From assembly GCF_029227915.1 (NCBI RefSeq), contig NC_079878.1:2234001-2298000 (forward strand): a DNA stretch of 64,000 nucleotides, given 5' to 3'. Numbering within the stretch: position 1 is the first letter of the stretch; each line of letters begins with the position of its first letter. The translations under genes and the position numbers were made by a program. Source of the DNA: Hydractinia symbiolongicarpus. Its lineage: Eukaryota > Cnidaria > Hydrozoa > Anthoathecata > Hydractiniidae. Under the pieces are notes generated by a model. It made no database searches. It was not told where the DNA came from and saw only the letters and a list, made by a program, of their open reading frames with translations. This document shows, in pieces, positions 22,917 through 37,100 of the stretch.

Positions 22917-25434
22917 AAAAATCGTTCGGGAAATGAGTTTACTCCCTGGGTACTTTCTTTGTATACTTTTGACTATACGGACCGAGTCCGGGGTTTACGG
23001 GAAATGGCGGGTTTTTGTTTGCCGGAAATTAAACTTCTTTTATTCAGCGTCTCATCAAAAATAAAAACATTTTTGAAAACTACAAGTCTCATGCGTTTTA
23101 GTGGTGAAAAGATAATTTAAAAAATCGTTTTGGAAATGAGTTTACTCACAGGGTACTTTCTTTGTATACATTTGACTATACGGGCCAAGCCCGGGATTTA
23201 CGGGAAATCGCGGGTTTTTGTTTGCCGGCGATTAAACCACTTTCATTAAGCGTCTCATCAAAAATGAAAACATTTCTGAAAACTACAGGTCTCATGCGTT
23301 TTAGTGGTGAAAAAATAATTTAAAAAATCGTTCGGGAAATGAGTTTACTCCCTGGGTACTTTCTTTGTATACTTTTGACTATACGGGCCGAGTCCGGGAT
23401 TTACGGGAAATCGCAGGTTTTTGTTTGCCGGCGATTAAACTTCTTTTATTCAGCGTCTCATCAAAAATGAAAACACTTTTAAAAACTACAAGTCTCATGC
23501 GTTTTAGTGGTGAAAAAATAATTTTAAAAAATCGTTCGGGAAATGAGTTTACTCCCTGGGTACTTTCTTTGTATACTTTTGACTATACGGGCCCAGTCCG
23601 GGATTTACGGGAAATCGTGGGTTTTCGTGTGCCGGCGATTAAACTTCTTTTATTCAGCGTCCCATAAAAATGAAAGCAATTTTAAAAACTACAAGTCTCA
23701 TGCGTTTTAGTGGTGAAAAAATAATATAAAAAATCGTTCGGGAAATGAGTTTACTCCCTGGGTACTTTCTTTGTATACTTTTGACTATACGGGCCGAGTC
23801 CGGGGTTTACGGGAAATGGCGGGTTTTCGTTTGCCGGCGATTAAACTTCTTTTAATAAGCGTCTCATCAAAAATGAAAACATTTTTGAAAACTACAAGTC
23901 TCATGCGTTTTAGTGGTGAAAAAATAATTTAAAAAATTGTTTAGGAAATGAGTTTAATCACAGGGTACTTTCTTTGTATACATGGGAAATGAGTTTACTT
24001 ACAGGGTACTTTCTTTGTATACATTCGACTATACGGGCCAAGCCCGGGATTTACGGGAAATCGCGGGTTTTCGTTTGCCGGCGATTAAACCACTTTCATT
24101 AAGCGTCTCATCAAAAATGAAAACATTTCTGAAAACTACAGGTCTCATGCGTTTTAGTGGTGAAAAAATAATTTAAAAAATCGTTCGGGAAATGAGTTTA
24201 CTCCCTGGGTACTTTCTTTGTATACTTTTGACTATACGGACCGAGTCTGGGGTTTACGGGAAATGGCGGGTTTTTGTTTGCCGGAAATTAAACTTCTTTT
24301 ATTCAGCGTCTCATCAAAAATAAAAACATTTTTGAAAACTACAAGTCTCATGCGTTTTAGTGGTGAAAAGATAATTTAAAAAATCGTTTTGGAAATGAGT
24401 TTACTCACACGGTAATTTCTTTGTATACATTTGACTATACGGGCCAAGCCCGGGATTTACGGGAAATCGCGGGTTTTCGTTTGCCGGCGATTAAACCACT
24501 TTCATTAAGCGTCTCATCAAAAATGAAAACATTTCTGAAAACTACAGGTCTCATGCGTTTTAGTGGTGAAAAAATAATTTAAAAAATCGTTCGGGAAATG
24601 AGTTTCCTCCCTGGGTACTTTCTTTGTATACTTTTGACTATACGGGCCGAGTCCGGGATTTACGGGAAATCGCGGGTTTTTGTTTGCCGGCGATTAAACT
24701 TCTTTTATTCAGCGTCTCATCAAAAATGAAAACACTTTTAAAAACTACAAGTCTCATGCGTTTTAGTGGTGAAAAAATAATTTTAAAAAATCGTTCGGGA
24801 AATGAGTTTACTCCCTGGGTACTTTCTTTGTATACTTTTGACTATACGGGCCCAGTCCCGGATTTACGGGAAATCGTGGGTTTTCGTGTGCCGGCGATTA
24901 AACTTCTTTTATTCAGCGTCCCATAAAAATGAAAGCAATTTTAAAAACTACAAGTCTCATGCGTTTTAGTGGTGAAAAAATAATATAAAAAATCGTTCGG
25001 GAAATGAGTTTACTCCCTGGGTACTTTCTTTGTATACTTTTGACTATACGGGCCGAGTCCGGGGTTTACGGGAAATGGCGGGTTTTCGTTTGCCGGCGAT
25101 TAAACTTCTTTTAATAAGCGTCTCATCAAAAATGAAAACATTTTTGAAAACTACAAGTCTCATGCGTTTTAGTGGTGAAAAAATAATTTAAAAAATTGTT
25201 TAGGAAATGAGTTTAATCACAGGGTACTTTCTTTGTATACATGGGAAATGAGTTTACTCACAGGGTACTTTCTTTGTATACATTCGACTATACGGGCCAA
25301 GCCCGGGATTTACGGGAAATCGCGGGTTTTCGTTTGCCGGCGATTAAACCACTTTCATTAAGCGTCTCATCAAAAATGAAAACATTTCTGAAAACTACAG
25401 GTCTCATGCGTTTTAGTGGTGAAAAAATAATTTA
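22917..25434 (-). repeat. Tandem pair of 1259-bp HOR units in B2
   Basis: Markers 23365/24624 and 23982/25241 are 1259 bp apart. The pair distinguishes the second 3289-type unit of B2 (4547 bp long) from the first. Small differences mark each copy, such as tttacttaca versus tttactcaca after the 41-bp marker. Confidence 0.87.
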
Positions 25435-28400
25435 AAAAATCGTTCGGGAAATGAGTTTACTCCCTGGGTACTTTCTTTGTATACTTTTGACTATACAGGC
25501 CGAGTCGGGGATTTACGGGAAGTCGCGGGTTTTCGTTTGCCGGCGATTAAACTTCTTTTATTCAACGTCTCATCAAAAATGAAAACATTTTTAAAAACTA
25601 CAAGTCTCATGGGCTTTAGTGGTTAAATAATAATTTAAAAAATCGTTCGGGAAATGAATTTACTCCCTGGGTACTTTCTTTGTATGCATTCGACTATACA
25701 GGCCAAGCCCGGGATTCACGGGAAATCGCGGGTTTTCGTTTGCCGGCGATTAAACCACTTTCATTAAACGTCTCATCAAAAATGATAACATTTCTGAAAA
25801 CTACAAGTCTCATGCGTTTTAGTGGTGAAAAAATAATTTAAAAAATAGTTCGGGAAATGAGTTTACTCCCTGGGTACTTTATTTGTATACTTTTGACTAT
25901 ACGGCCCGAATCCGGGATTTACGGGAAGTCGCGGGTTTTCGTTTGCCGGCGATTAAACTTCTTTTATTCAGCGTCTCATCAAAAATGAAAACATTTTTAA
26001 AAACTACAAGTCTCATGGGCTTTAGTGGTGAAATAATAATTTAAAAAATCGTTTGCGAAATGAGTTTACTCCCTGGATACTTTTTTGTATACTTTTGACT
26101 ATACGGGCCGAGTCCGGGATTTACGGGAAATCGCAAGTTTTCGTTTGCCGGCGATTAAACTTCTTTTATTCAGAGTCTCATCAAAAATGAAAATATTTTT
26201 GTAAACTACAAGTCCCATGCGTTTTAGTGGTGAAAAAATAATTTAAAAAATCGTTCGGGAAATGAGTTTACTCCCTGGGTACTTTCTTTGTATACTTTTG
26301 ACTATACGCGCCGAGTCCGGGGTTTACGGGAAATGGCGGGTTTTCGTTTGCCGGCGATTAAACTTCTTTTATTCAGCGTCTCATCAAAAATGAAAACATT
26401 TTTGAAAACTAAAAGTCTCATGCGTTTTAGTGGTGAAAAGATAATTTAAAAAATCGTTTTGGAAATGAGTTTACTCACAGGGTACTTTCTTTGTATACAT
26501 TTGACTATACGGGGCAAGCGCGGGATTTACGGGAAATCGCGGGTTTTCGTTTGCCGGCGATTAAACCACTTTCATTAAGTGTCTCATCAAAAATGAAAAC
26601 ATTTCTAAAAAATACAAGTCTCATGCGTTTTAGTGGTGTAAAAAAAATTTAAAAAATCGTTCGGGAAATGAGTTTACTCCTTGGGTACCTTCCTTGTATA
26701 CTTTTGACTATACGGCCGAGTCCGGGATTTACGGGCAATCGCGGGTTTTCGTTTGCCGGCGATTAAACTACTTTCATTAAGCGTCTCATCAAAAATGAAA
26801 ACATTTCTGCAAACTACAAGTCTCATGCGTTTTAGTGGTGAAAAAATAATTCAAAAAATCGTTCGGGAAATGAGTTTACTCCCTGGGTACCTTCTTTGTA
26901 TACTTTTGACTATACGGGCCGAGTCCGGGATTTACGGGAAATCGCGGGTTTTCGTTTGCCGGCGATTAAACTTCTTTTATTCAGCGTCTCATCAAAAATG
27001 AAAACACTTTTGAAAACTACAAGTCTCATGCGTTTTAGTGGTGAAAAAATAATTTAAAAAATCGTTCGGGAAATCAGTTTACTCCCTGGGTACTTTCTTT
27101 ATATACATTCAACTATACGGGCCAAGCCCGGGATTTGCGGGAAGTCGCGGGTTGTCGTTTGCCGGCGATTAAACTTCTTTTATTCAGCGTCTCATCAAAA
27201 ATGAAAACATTTTTAAAAACTACAATTCTCATGGGCTTTAGTGGTGAAATAATAATTTATAAAATCGTTCGGGAAATGAGTTTACTCCCTGGGTACTTTC
27301 TTTGTATACTTTTGACTATACGGGCCGAGTCCGGGATTTACGGAAAATCGCAGGTTTTCGTTTGCCGGCGATTAAACTTCTTTTATTCAGAGTCTCATCA
27401 AAAATGAAAAAAATTTTTGTAAACTACAAGTCCCATGCGTTTTAGTGTTGAAAAAATAATTTAAAAAATCGTTCGGGAAATGAGTTTACTCCCTGGGTAC
27501 TTTCTTTGTATACTTTTGACTATACGGACCGAGTCCGGGGTTTACGGGAAATGGCGGGTTTTTGTTTGCCGGAAATTAAACTTCTTTTATTCAACGTCTC
27601 ATCAAAAATAAAAACATTTTTGAAAACTACAAGTCTCATGCGTTTTAGTGGTGAAAAGATAATTTAAAAAATCGTTTTGGAAATGAGTTTACTCACAGGG
27701 TACTTTCTTTGTATACATTTGACTATACGGGCCAAGCCCGGGATTTACGGGAAATCGCGGGTTTTCGTTTGCCGGCGATTAAACCACTTTCATTAAGCCC
27801 CTCATCAAAAATGAAAACATTTCTGAAAACTACAGGTCTCATGCGCTTTAGTGGTGAAAAAATAATTTAAAAAATCGTTCGGGAAATGAGTTTACTCCCT
27901 GGGTACTTTCTTTGTATACTTTTGACTATACGGGCCGAGTCCGGGATTTACGGGAAATCGCGGGTTTTTGTTTGCCGGCGATTAAACTTCTTTTATTTAG
28001 CGTCTCATCAAAAATGAAAACACTTTTAAAAACTACAAGTCTCATGCGTTTTAGTGGTGAAAAAATAATTTTAAAAAATCGTTCGGGAAATGAGTTTACT
28101 CCCTGGGTACTTTCTTTGTATACTTTTGACTATACGGGCCCAGTCCGGGATTTACGGGAAATCGTGGGTTTTCGTGTGCCGGCGATTAAACTTCTTTTAT
28201 TCAGCGTCCCATAAAAATGAAAGCAATTTTAAAAACTACAAGTCTCATGCGTTTTAGTGGTGAAAAAATAATATAAAAAATCGTTCGGGAAATGAGTTTA
28301 CTCCCTGAGTACTTTCTTTGTATACTTTTGACTATACGGGCCGAGTCCGGGGTTTACGGGAAATGGCGGGTTTTCGTTTGCCGGCGATTAAACTTCTTTT

Positions 28401-29964
28401 AATAAGCGTCTCATCAAAAATGAAAACATTTTTGAAAACTACAAGTCTCATGCGTTTTAGTGGTGAAAAAATAATTTAAAAAATTGTTTAGGAAATGAGT
28501 TTAATCACAGGGTACTTTCTTTGTATACATGGGAAATGAGTTTACTCACAGGGTACTTTCTTTGTATACATTCGACTATACGGGCCAAGCCCGGGATTCA
28601 CGGGAAATCGCGGGTTTTCGTTTGCCGGCGATTAAACCACTTTCATTAAGCGTCTCATCAAAAATGATAACATTTCTGAAAACTACAAGTCTCATGCGTT
28701 TTAGTGGTGAAAAAATAATTTAAGAAATAGTTCGGGAAATGAGTTTACTCCCTGGGTACTTTATTTGTATACTTTTGACTATACGGCCCGAATCCGGGAT
28801 TTACGGGAAGTCGCGGGTTTTCGTTTGCCGGCGATTAAACTTCTTTTATTCAGCGTCTCATCAAAAATGAAAACATTTTTAAAAACTACAAGTCTCATGG
28901 GCTTTAGTGGTGAAATAATAATTTAAAAAATCGTTTGCGAAATGAGTTTACTCCCTGGATACTTTCTTTGTATACTTTTGACTATACGGGCCGAGTCCGG
29001 GATTTACGGGAAATCGCAAGTTTTCGTTTGCCGGCGATTAAACTTCTTTTATTCAGAGTCTCATCAAAAATGAAAATATTTTTATAAACTACAAGTCCCA
29101 TGCGTTTTAGTGGTGAAAAAATAATTTAAAAAATCGTTCGGGAAATGAGTTTACTCCCTGGGTACTTTCTTTGTATACTTTTGACTATACGCGCCGAGTC
29201 CGGGGTTTACGGGAAATGGCGGGTTTTCGTTTGCCGGCGATTAAACTTCTTTTATTCAGCGTCTCATCAAAAATGAAAACATTTTTGAAAACTAAAAGTC
29301 TCATGCGTTTTAGTGGTGAAAAGATAATTTAAAAAATCGTTTTGGAAATGAGTTTACTCACAGGGTACTTTCTTTGTATACATTTGACTATACGGGGCAA
29401 GCGCGGGATTTACGGGAAATCGCGGGTTTTCGTTTGCCGGCGATTAAACCACTTTCATTAAGCGTCTCATCAGAAATGAAAACATTTCTAAAAAATACAA
29501 GTCTCATGCGTTTTAGTGGTGTAAAAAAAATTTAAAAAATCGTTCGGGAAATGAGTTTACTCCCTGGGCACCTTCCTTGTATACTTTTGACTATACGGCC
29601 GAGTCCGGGATTTACGGGCAATCGCGGGTTTTCGTTTGCCGGCGATTAAACTACTTTCATTAAGCGTCTCATCAAAAATGAAAACATTTCTGCAAACTAC
29701 AAGTCTCATGCGTTTTAGTGGTGAAAAAATAATTTAAAAAATCGTTCGGGAAATGAGTTTACTCCCTGGGTACCTTCTTTGTATACTTTTGACTATACGG
29801 GCCGAGTCCGGGATTTACGGGAAATCGCGGGTTTTCGTTTGCCGGCGATTAAACTTCTTTTATTCAGCGTCTCATCAAAAATGAAAACACTTTTGAAAAC
29901 TACAAGTCTCATGCGTTTTAGTGGTGAAAAAATAATTTAAAAAATCGTTCGGGAAATGAGTTTA

Positions 29965-29976
29965 CTCCCTCGTGTG
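29965..29976 (-). repeat. Monomer with 68-69-bp internal deletion
   Basis: ctccct is joined directly to cgtgtgccgg. The gtatac and GC-rich head region normally between them (about 68 bp) is missing. The same scar occurs at 59021 and 62199, and inverted at 32763-32774. The deletion explains why repeat periods in the right part of B3 (1961 and 3178 bp) are not multiples of 203. Confidence 0.88.
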
Positions 29977-30135
29977 CCGGCGATTAAATTTCTTTTATTC
30001 AGCGTCCCATCAAAAATGAAAACATTTTTAAAAACTACAAGTCTCATGCGTTTTAGTGGTGAAAAGATACTTTAAAAAATCGTTTTGGAAATGAGTTTAC
30101 TCACAGGGTACTTTCTTTGCATACTTTTGACTATA

Positions 30136-30180
30136 CGGGCCGTAGTAAACTCATTTCCCAGAGTAAACTCATTTCCCATG
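30136..30180. other. Strand-switch junction J4 (B to A) with 18-bp direct repeat
   Basis: B sequence ends at gggccg (30142), followed by t and then agtaaactcatttcccag (30144-30161). That 18-mer is repeated almost at once as agtaaactcatttcccatg from 30162, running into the 41-bp-marker type sequence. The right flank from 30177 is the reverse complement of B3 up to 61618. The left flank equals B3 up to 59198. Confidence 0.87.
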
Positions 30181-32596
30181 TATACAAAGAAAGTACCCTG
30201 TGATTAAACTCATTTCCTAAACAATTTTTTAAATTATTTTTTCACCACTAAAACGCATGAGACTTGTAGTTTTCAAAAATGTTTTCATTTTTGATGAGAC
30301 GCTTATTAAAAGAAGTTTAATCGCCGGCAAACGAAAACCCGCCATTTCCCGTAAACCCCGGACTCGGCCCGTATAGTCAAAAGTATACAAAGAAAGTACC
30401 CAGGGAGTAAACTCATTTCCCGAACGATTTTTTATATTATTTTTTCACCACTAAAACGCATGAGACTTGTAGTTTTTAGAAATGTTTTCATTTTTGATGA
30501 GACGCTTAATGAAAGTGGTTTAATCGCCGGAAAACGAAAACCCGCGATTTCCGGAAATCCCGGGCTTGGCCCGTATAGTCAAATGTATACAAAGAAAGTA
30601 CCCTGTGAGTAAACTCATTTCCAAAACGATTATTTAAATTATCTTTTCACCACTAAAACGCATGAGACTTGTAGTTTTCAAAAATGTTTTTATTTTTGAT
30701 GAGACGCTGAATAAAAGGAGCTTAATTTCCGGCAAACGAAAACCCGCCATTTCCCGTAAACCCCGGACTCGGTCCGTATAGTCAAAAGTATACAAAGAAA
30801 GTACCCAGGGAGTAAACTCATTTCCCGAACGATTTTTTATATTATTTTTTCAACACTAAAACGCATGGGACTTGTAGTTTACAAAAATCTTTTCATTTTT
30901 GATGAGACTCTGAATAAAAGAAGTTTAATCGCCGGCAAACGAAAACCTGCGATTTCCCGTAAATCCCGGACTCGGCCCGTATAGTCAAAAGTATACAAAG
31001 AAAGTACCCAGGGAGTAAACTCATTTCCCGAACGATTTTATAAATTATTATTTCACCACTAAAGCCCATGAGACTTGTAGTTTTTAAAAATGTTTTCATT
31101 TTTGATGAGACGCTGAATAAAAGAAGTTTAATCGCCGGCAAACGACAACCCGCGACTTCCCGTAAATCCCGGGCTTGGCCCGTATAATTGAATGTATATA
31201 AAGAAAGTACCCAGGGAGTAAACTGATTTCCCGAACGATTTTTTAAATTATTTTTTCACCACTAAAACGCATGAGACTTGTAGTTTTTAAAAATGTTTTC
31301 ATTTTTGATGGGACGCTGAATAAAAGAAATTTAATCGCCGGCACACGAAAACCCGCGATTTCCCGTAAATCCCGGACTGGGCCCGTATAGTCAAAAGTAT
31401 ACAAAGAAAGTACCCTGTGAGTAAACTCATTTTCAAAACGATTATTTAAATTATCTTTTCACCACTAAAACGCATGAGACTTGTAGTTATCAAAAATGTT
31501 TTCATTTTTGATGAGACGCTGAATAAAAGGAGTTTAATCGCCGGCAAACGAAAACCTGCGATTTCCCGTAAATCCTGGACTCGGCCGTATAGTCAAAAGT
31601 ATACAAAGAAGGTACCCAGGGAGTAAACTCATTTCCCGAATGATTTTTTAAATTTTTTTTACACCACTAAAACGCATGAGACTTGTAGTTTGCAGAAATA
31701 TTTTCATTTTTGATGAGACGCTTAATGAAAGTGGTTTTATCGCCGGCAAACGAAAACCCGCGATTTCCCGTAAATCCCGGGTTTGGCCCGTATAGTCAAA
31801 TGTATACAAAGAAAGTACCCTGTGAGTAAACTCATTTCCAAAACGATTTTTTAAATTATCTTTTCACCACTAAAACGCATGAGACTTGTAGTTTTCAAAA
31901 ATGTTTTCATTTTTGATGAGACGCTTATTAAAAGAAAGTTAATCGCCGGCAAACGAAAACCCGCCATTTCCCGTAAACCCCGGACTCGGCCCGTATAGTC
32001 AAAAGTATGCAAAGAAAGTACCCTGTGAGTAAACTCATTTCCAAAACGATTTTTTAAAGTATCTTTTCACCACTAAAACGCATGAGACTTGTAGTTTTTA
32101 AAAATATTTTCATTTTTGATGAGACGCTGAATAAAAGAAGTTTAATCGCCGGCAAACGAAAACCCGCCATTTCCCGTAAACCCCGGACTCGGCGCGTATA
32201 GTCAAAAGTATACAAAGAAAGTACCCAGGGAGTAAACTCATTTCCCGAACGATTTTTTAAATTTTTTTTACACCACTAAAACGCATGAGACTTGTAGTTT
32301 GCAGAAATGTTTTTAATTTTTGATGAGACGCTTAATGAAAGTGGTTTAATCGCCGGCAAACGAAAACCCGCGATTTCCCGTAAATCCCGGGTTTGGCCCG
32401 TATAGCCAAATGTATACAAAGAAAGTACCCTGTGAGTAAACTCATTTCCAAAACGATTTTTTAAATTATCTTTTCACCACTAAAACGCATGAGACTTGTA
32501 GTTTTCAAAAATGTTTTCATTTTTGATGAGACGCTTATTAAAAGAAAGTTAATCGCCGGCAAACAAAAACCCGCCATTTCCCGTAAACCCCGGACT
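30143..32596 (+). repeat. Asymmetric 2.45-kb centre between B2 and A3 arms
   Basis: Has no partner in B2 but is the reverse complement of B3 about 59199-61618. Mirror coordinates sum to exactly 91795 at three landmarks: 30202-30211 with 61584-61593, 31181-31194 with 60601-60614 (a rare ttcaattatac variant), and 32763-32774 with 59021-59032. It is therefore sequence that B2 lost or never had. Confidence 0.85.
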
Positions 32597-32760
32597 CGGC
32601 CCGTATAGTCAAAAGTATGCAAAGAAAGTACCCTGTGAGTAAACTCATTTCCAAAACGATTTTTTAAAGTATCTTTTCACCACTAAAACGCATGAGACTT
32701 GTAGTTTTTAAAAATGTTTTCATTTTTGATGGGACGCTGAATAAAAGAAATTTAATCGCC
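31602..32760 (+). repeat. 609-bp trimer, two copies
   Basis: tgcagaaat near 31691 recurs at 32300, a spacing of 609 bp. Each copy includes the same order of a gggtttggcccg monomer, a gaaagttaatcg monomer with aagtatgcaaag, and a gacgctgaat monomer. The inverted counterpart in B3 is about 59035-60193 (period 610). Confidence 0.78.
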
Positions 32761-32970
32761 GGCACACGAGGGAGTAAACTCATTTCCCGAACGATTTTTT
32801 AAATTATTTTTTCACCACTAAAACGCATGAGACTTGTAGTTTTCAAAAGTGTTTTCATTTTTGATGAGACGCTGAATAAAAGAAGTTTAATCGCCGGCAA
32901 ACGAAAACCCGCGATTTCCCGTAAATCCCGGACTCGGCCCGTATAGTCAAAAGTATACAAAGAAGGTACC

Positions 32971-34186
32971 CAGGGAGTAAACTCATTTCCCGAACGATTT
33001 TTTAAATTATTTTTTCACCACTAAAACGCATGAGACTTGTAGTTTGCAGAAATGTTTTCATTTTTGATGAGACGCTTAATGAAAGTAGTTTAATCGCCGG
33101 CAAACGAAAACCCGCGATTGCCCGTAAATCCCGGACTCGGCCGTATAGTCAAAAGTATACAAGGAAGGTGCCCAGGGAGTAAACTCATTTCCCGAACGAT
33201 TTTTTAAATTTTTTTTCCACCACTAAAACGCATGAGACTTGTATTTTTTAGAAATGTTTTCATTTTTGATGAGACGCTTAATGAAAGTGGTTTAATCGCC
33301 GGCAAACGAAAACCCGCGATTTCCCGTAAATCCCGCGCTTGCCCCGTATAGTCAAATGTATACAAAGAAAGTACCCTGTGAGTAAACTCATTTCCAAAAC
33401 GATTTTTTAAATTATCTTTTCACCACTAAAACGCATGAGACTTTTAGTTTTCAAAAATGTTTTCATTTTTGATGAGACGCTGAATAAAAGAAGTTTAATC
33501 GCCGGCAAACGAAAACCCGCCATTTCCCGTAAACCCCGGACTCGGCGCGTATAGTCAAAAGTATACAAAGAAAGTACCCAGGGAGTAAACTCATTTCCCG
33601 AACGATTTTTTAAATTATTTTTTCACCACTAAAACGCATGAGACTTGTAGTTTGCAGAAATGTTTTCATTTTTGATGAGACGCTTAATGAAAGTAGTTTA
33701 ATCGCCGGCAAACGAAAACCCGCGATTGCCCGTAAATCCCGGACTCGGCCGTATAGTCAAAAGTATACAAGGAAGGTGCCCAGGGAGTAAACTCATTTCC
33801 CGAACGATTTTTTAAATTTTTTTTCCACCACTAAAACGCATGAGACTTGTATTTTTTAGAAATGTTTTCATTTTTGATGAGACGCTTAATGAAAGTGGTT
33901 TAATCGCCGGCAAACGAAAACCCGCGATTTCCCGTAAATCCCGCGCTTGCCCCGTATAGTCAAATGTATACAAAGAAAGTACCCTGTGAGTAAACTCATT
34001 TCCAAAACGATTTTTTAAATTATCTTTTCACCACTAAAACGCATGAGACTTTTAGTTTTCAAAAATGTTTTCATTTTTGATGAGACGCTGAATAAAAGAA
34101 GTTTAATCGCCGGCAAACGAAAACCCGCCATTTCCCGTAAACCCCGGACTCGGCGCGTATAGTCAAAAGTATACAAAGAAAGTACC
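32971..34186 (+). repeat. 608-bp trimer duplication private to A3
   Basis: gtttgcagaaatg near 33043 and 33651, gattgcccgtaaatcc, and cttgccccgtatag each occur twice, 608 bp apart. Neither B2 (about 29-30 kb) nor B3 (about 58-59 kb) has the second copy, so the duplication arose after A3 was inverted relative to them. Confidence 0.85.
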
Positions 34187-37100
34187 CAGGGAGTAAACTC
34201 ATTTCCCGAACGATTTTTTAAATTATTTTTTCACCACTAAAACGCATGGGACTTGTAGTTTATAAAAATATTTTCATTTTTGATGAGACTCTGAATAAAA
34301 GAAGTTTAATCGCCGGCAAACGAAAACCCGCGATTTCCCTTGAATCCCGGGCTTGGCCCGTATAGTCGAATGTATACAAAGAAAGTACCCTGTGAGTAAA
34401 CTCATTTCCCATGTATACAAAGAAAGTACCCTGTGATTAAACTCATTTCCTAAACAATTTTTTAAATTATTTTTTCACCACTAAAACGCATGAGACTTGT
34501 AGTTTTCAAAAATGTTTTCATTTTTGATGAGACGCTTATTAAAAGAAGTTTAATCGCCGGCAAACGAAAACCCGCCATTTCCCGTAAACCCCGGACTCGG
34601 CCCGTATAGTCAAAAGTATACAAAGAAAGTACCCAGGGAGTAAACTCATTTCCCGAACGATTTTTTATATTATTTTTTCACCACTAAAACGCATGAGACT
34701 TGTAGTTTTTAAAATTGCTTTCATTTTTATGGGACGCTGAATAAAAGAAGTTTAATCGCCGGCACACGAAAACCCACGATTTCCCGTAAATCCCGCACTG
34801 GGCCCGTATAGTCAAAAGTATACAAAGAAAGTACCCAGGGAGTAAACTCATTTCCCGAACGATTTTTTAAAATTATTTTTTCACCACTAAAACGCATGAG
34901 ACTTGTAGTTTTTAAAAGTGTTTTCATTTTTGATGAGACGCTAAATAAAAGAAGTTTAATCGCCGGCAAACAAAAACCCGCGATTTCCCGTAAATCCCGG
35001 ACTCGGCCCGTATAGTCAAAAGTATACAAAGAAAGTACCCAGGGAGTAAACTCATTTCCCGAACGATTTTTTAAATTATTTTTTCACCACTAAAACGCAT
35101 GAGACCTGTAGTTTTCAGAAATGTTTTCATTTTTGATGAGACGCTTAATGAAAGTGGTTTAATCGCCGGCAAACGAAAACCCGCGATTTCCCGTAAATCC
35201 CGGGCTTGGCCCGTATAGTCAAATGTATACAAAGAAAGTACCCTGTGAGTAAACTCATTTCCAAAACGATTTTTTAAATTATCTTTTCACCACTAAAACG
35301 CATGAGACTTGTAGTTTTCAAAAATGTTTTTATTTTTGATGAGACGTTGAATAAAAGAAGTTTAATTTCCGGCAAACAAAAACCCGCCATTTCCCGTAAA
35401 CCCCGGACTCGGTCCGTATAGTCAAAAGTATACAAAGAAAGTACCCAGGGAGTAAACTCATTTCCCGAACGATTTTTTAAATTATTTTTTCAACACTAAA
35501 ACGCATGGGACTTGTAGTTTACAAAAAATTTTTTCATTTTTGATGAGACTCTGAATAAAAGAAGTTTAATCGCCGGCAAACGAAAACCTGCGATTTTCCG
35601 TAAATCCCGGACTCGGCCCGTATAGTCAAAAGTATACAAAGAAAGTACCCAGGGAGTAAACTCATTTCCCGAACGATTTTATAAATTATTATTTCACCAC
35701 TAAAGCCCATGAGAATTGTAGTTTTTAAAAATGTTTTCATTTTTGATGAGACGCTGAATAAAAGAAGTTTAATCGCCGGCAAACGACAACCCGCGACTTC
35801 CCGCAAATCCCGGGCTTGGCCCATATAGTTGAATGTATATAAAGAAAGTACCCAGGGAGTAAACTGATTTCCCGAACGATTTTTTAAATTATTTTTTCAC
35901 CACTAAAACGCATGAGACTTGTAGTTTTCAAAAGTGTTTTCATTTTTGATGAGACGCTGAATAAAAGAAGTTTAATCGCCGGCAAACGAAAACCCGCGAT
36001 TTCCCGTAAATCCCGGACTCGGCCCGTATAGTCAAAAGTATACAAAGAAGGTACCCAGGGAGTAAACTCATTTCCCGAACGATTTTTTGAATTATTTTTT
36101 CACCACTAAAACGCATGAGACTTGTAGTTTGCAGAAATGTTTTCATTTTTGATGAGACGCTTAATGAAAGTAGTTTAATCGCCGGCAAACGAAAACCCGC
36201 GATTGCCCGTAAATCCCGGACTCGGCCGTATAGTCAAAAGTATACAAGGAAGGTACCCAGGGAGTAAACTCATTTCCCGAACGATTTTTTAAATTTTTTT
36301 TACACCACTAAAACGCATGAGACTTGTATTTTTTAGAAATGTTTTCATTTTTGATGAGACACTTAATGAAAGTGGTTTAATCGCCGGCAAACGAAAACCC
36401 GCGATTTCCCGTAAATCCCGCGCTTGCCCCGTATAGTCAAATGTATACAAAGAAAGTACCCTGTGAGTAAACTCATTTCCAAAACGATTTTTTAAATTAT
36501 CTTTTCACCACTAAAACGCATGAGACTTTTAGTTTTCAAAAATGTTTTCATTTTTGATGAGACGCTGAATAAAAGAAGTTTAATCGCCGGCAAACGAAAA
36601 CCCGCCATTTCCCGTAAACCCCGGACTCGGCGCGTATAGTCAAAAGTATACAAAGAAAGTACCCAGGGAGTAAACTCATTTCCCGAACGATTTTTTAAAT
36701 TATTTTTTCACCACTAAAACGCATGGGACTTGTAGTTTACAAAAATATTTTCATTTTTGATGAGACTCTGAATAAAAGAAGTTTAATCGCCGGCAAACGA
36801 AAACTTGCGATTTCCCGTAAATCCCGGACTCGGCCCGTATAGTCAAAAGTATACAAAGAAAGTATCCAGGGAGTAAACTCATTTCGCAAACGATTTTTTA
36901 AATTATTATTTCACCACTAAAGCCCATGAGACTTGTAGTTTTTAAAAATGTTTTCATTTTTGATGAGACGCTGAATAAAAGAAGTTTAATCGCCGGCAAA
37001 CGAAAACCCGCGACTTCCCGTAAATCCCGGATTCGGGCCGTATAGTCAAAAGTATACAAATAAAGTACCCAGGGAGTAAACTCATTTCCCGAACTATTTT

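Larger units (their letters stand above)
18758..30142 (-). repeat. Block B2: B-orientation satellite with 3289-bp units
   Basis: The distinctive monomer carrying gggaagtcgcgggttgtcg (start of the 90-codon frame) appears at 19299, 22588 and 27135. The spacings are 3289 (16 x 203 + 41) and 4547 (3289 + 1259, less about one base; a two-base deletion is visible in ttttttgtatac near 26085). The block ends at gactatacgggccg (30142). Confidence 0.93.
20828..30142. repeat. Left arm of inverted repeat III (B2 versus A3)
   Basis: About 9.3 kb that pairs as reverse complement with 32597-43576. Mirror sums are stepwise constant: 64404 for 20828 to about 23365, 62941-62942 for 23365-28529, 63347 near 29083, and 62739 for 29965-30142. 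Each step equals a whole-unit change in A3 (1462-bp gain, 406-bp loss, 608-bp gain). The arms are therefore collinear at monomer level. Confidence 0.88.

Noticed and set aside
30143-30180. Transposon insertion or target-site duplication at J4 because of the 18-bp direct repeat
   Set aside because: No foreign sequence lies between the repeats, which directly abut. Both flanks are satellite, and the feature fits a template switch with slippage.
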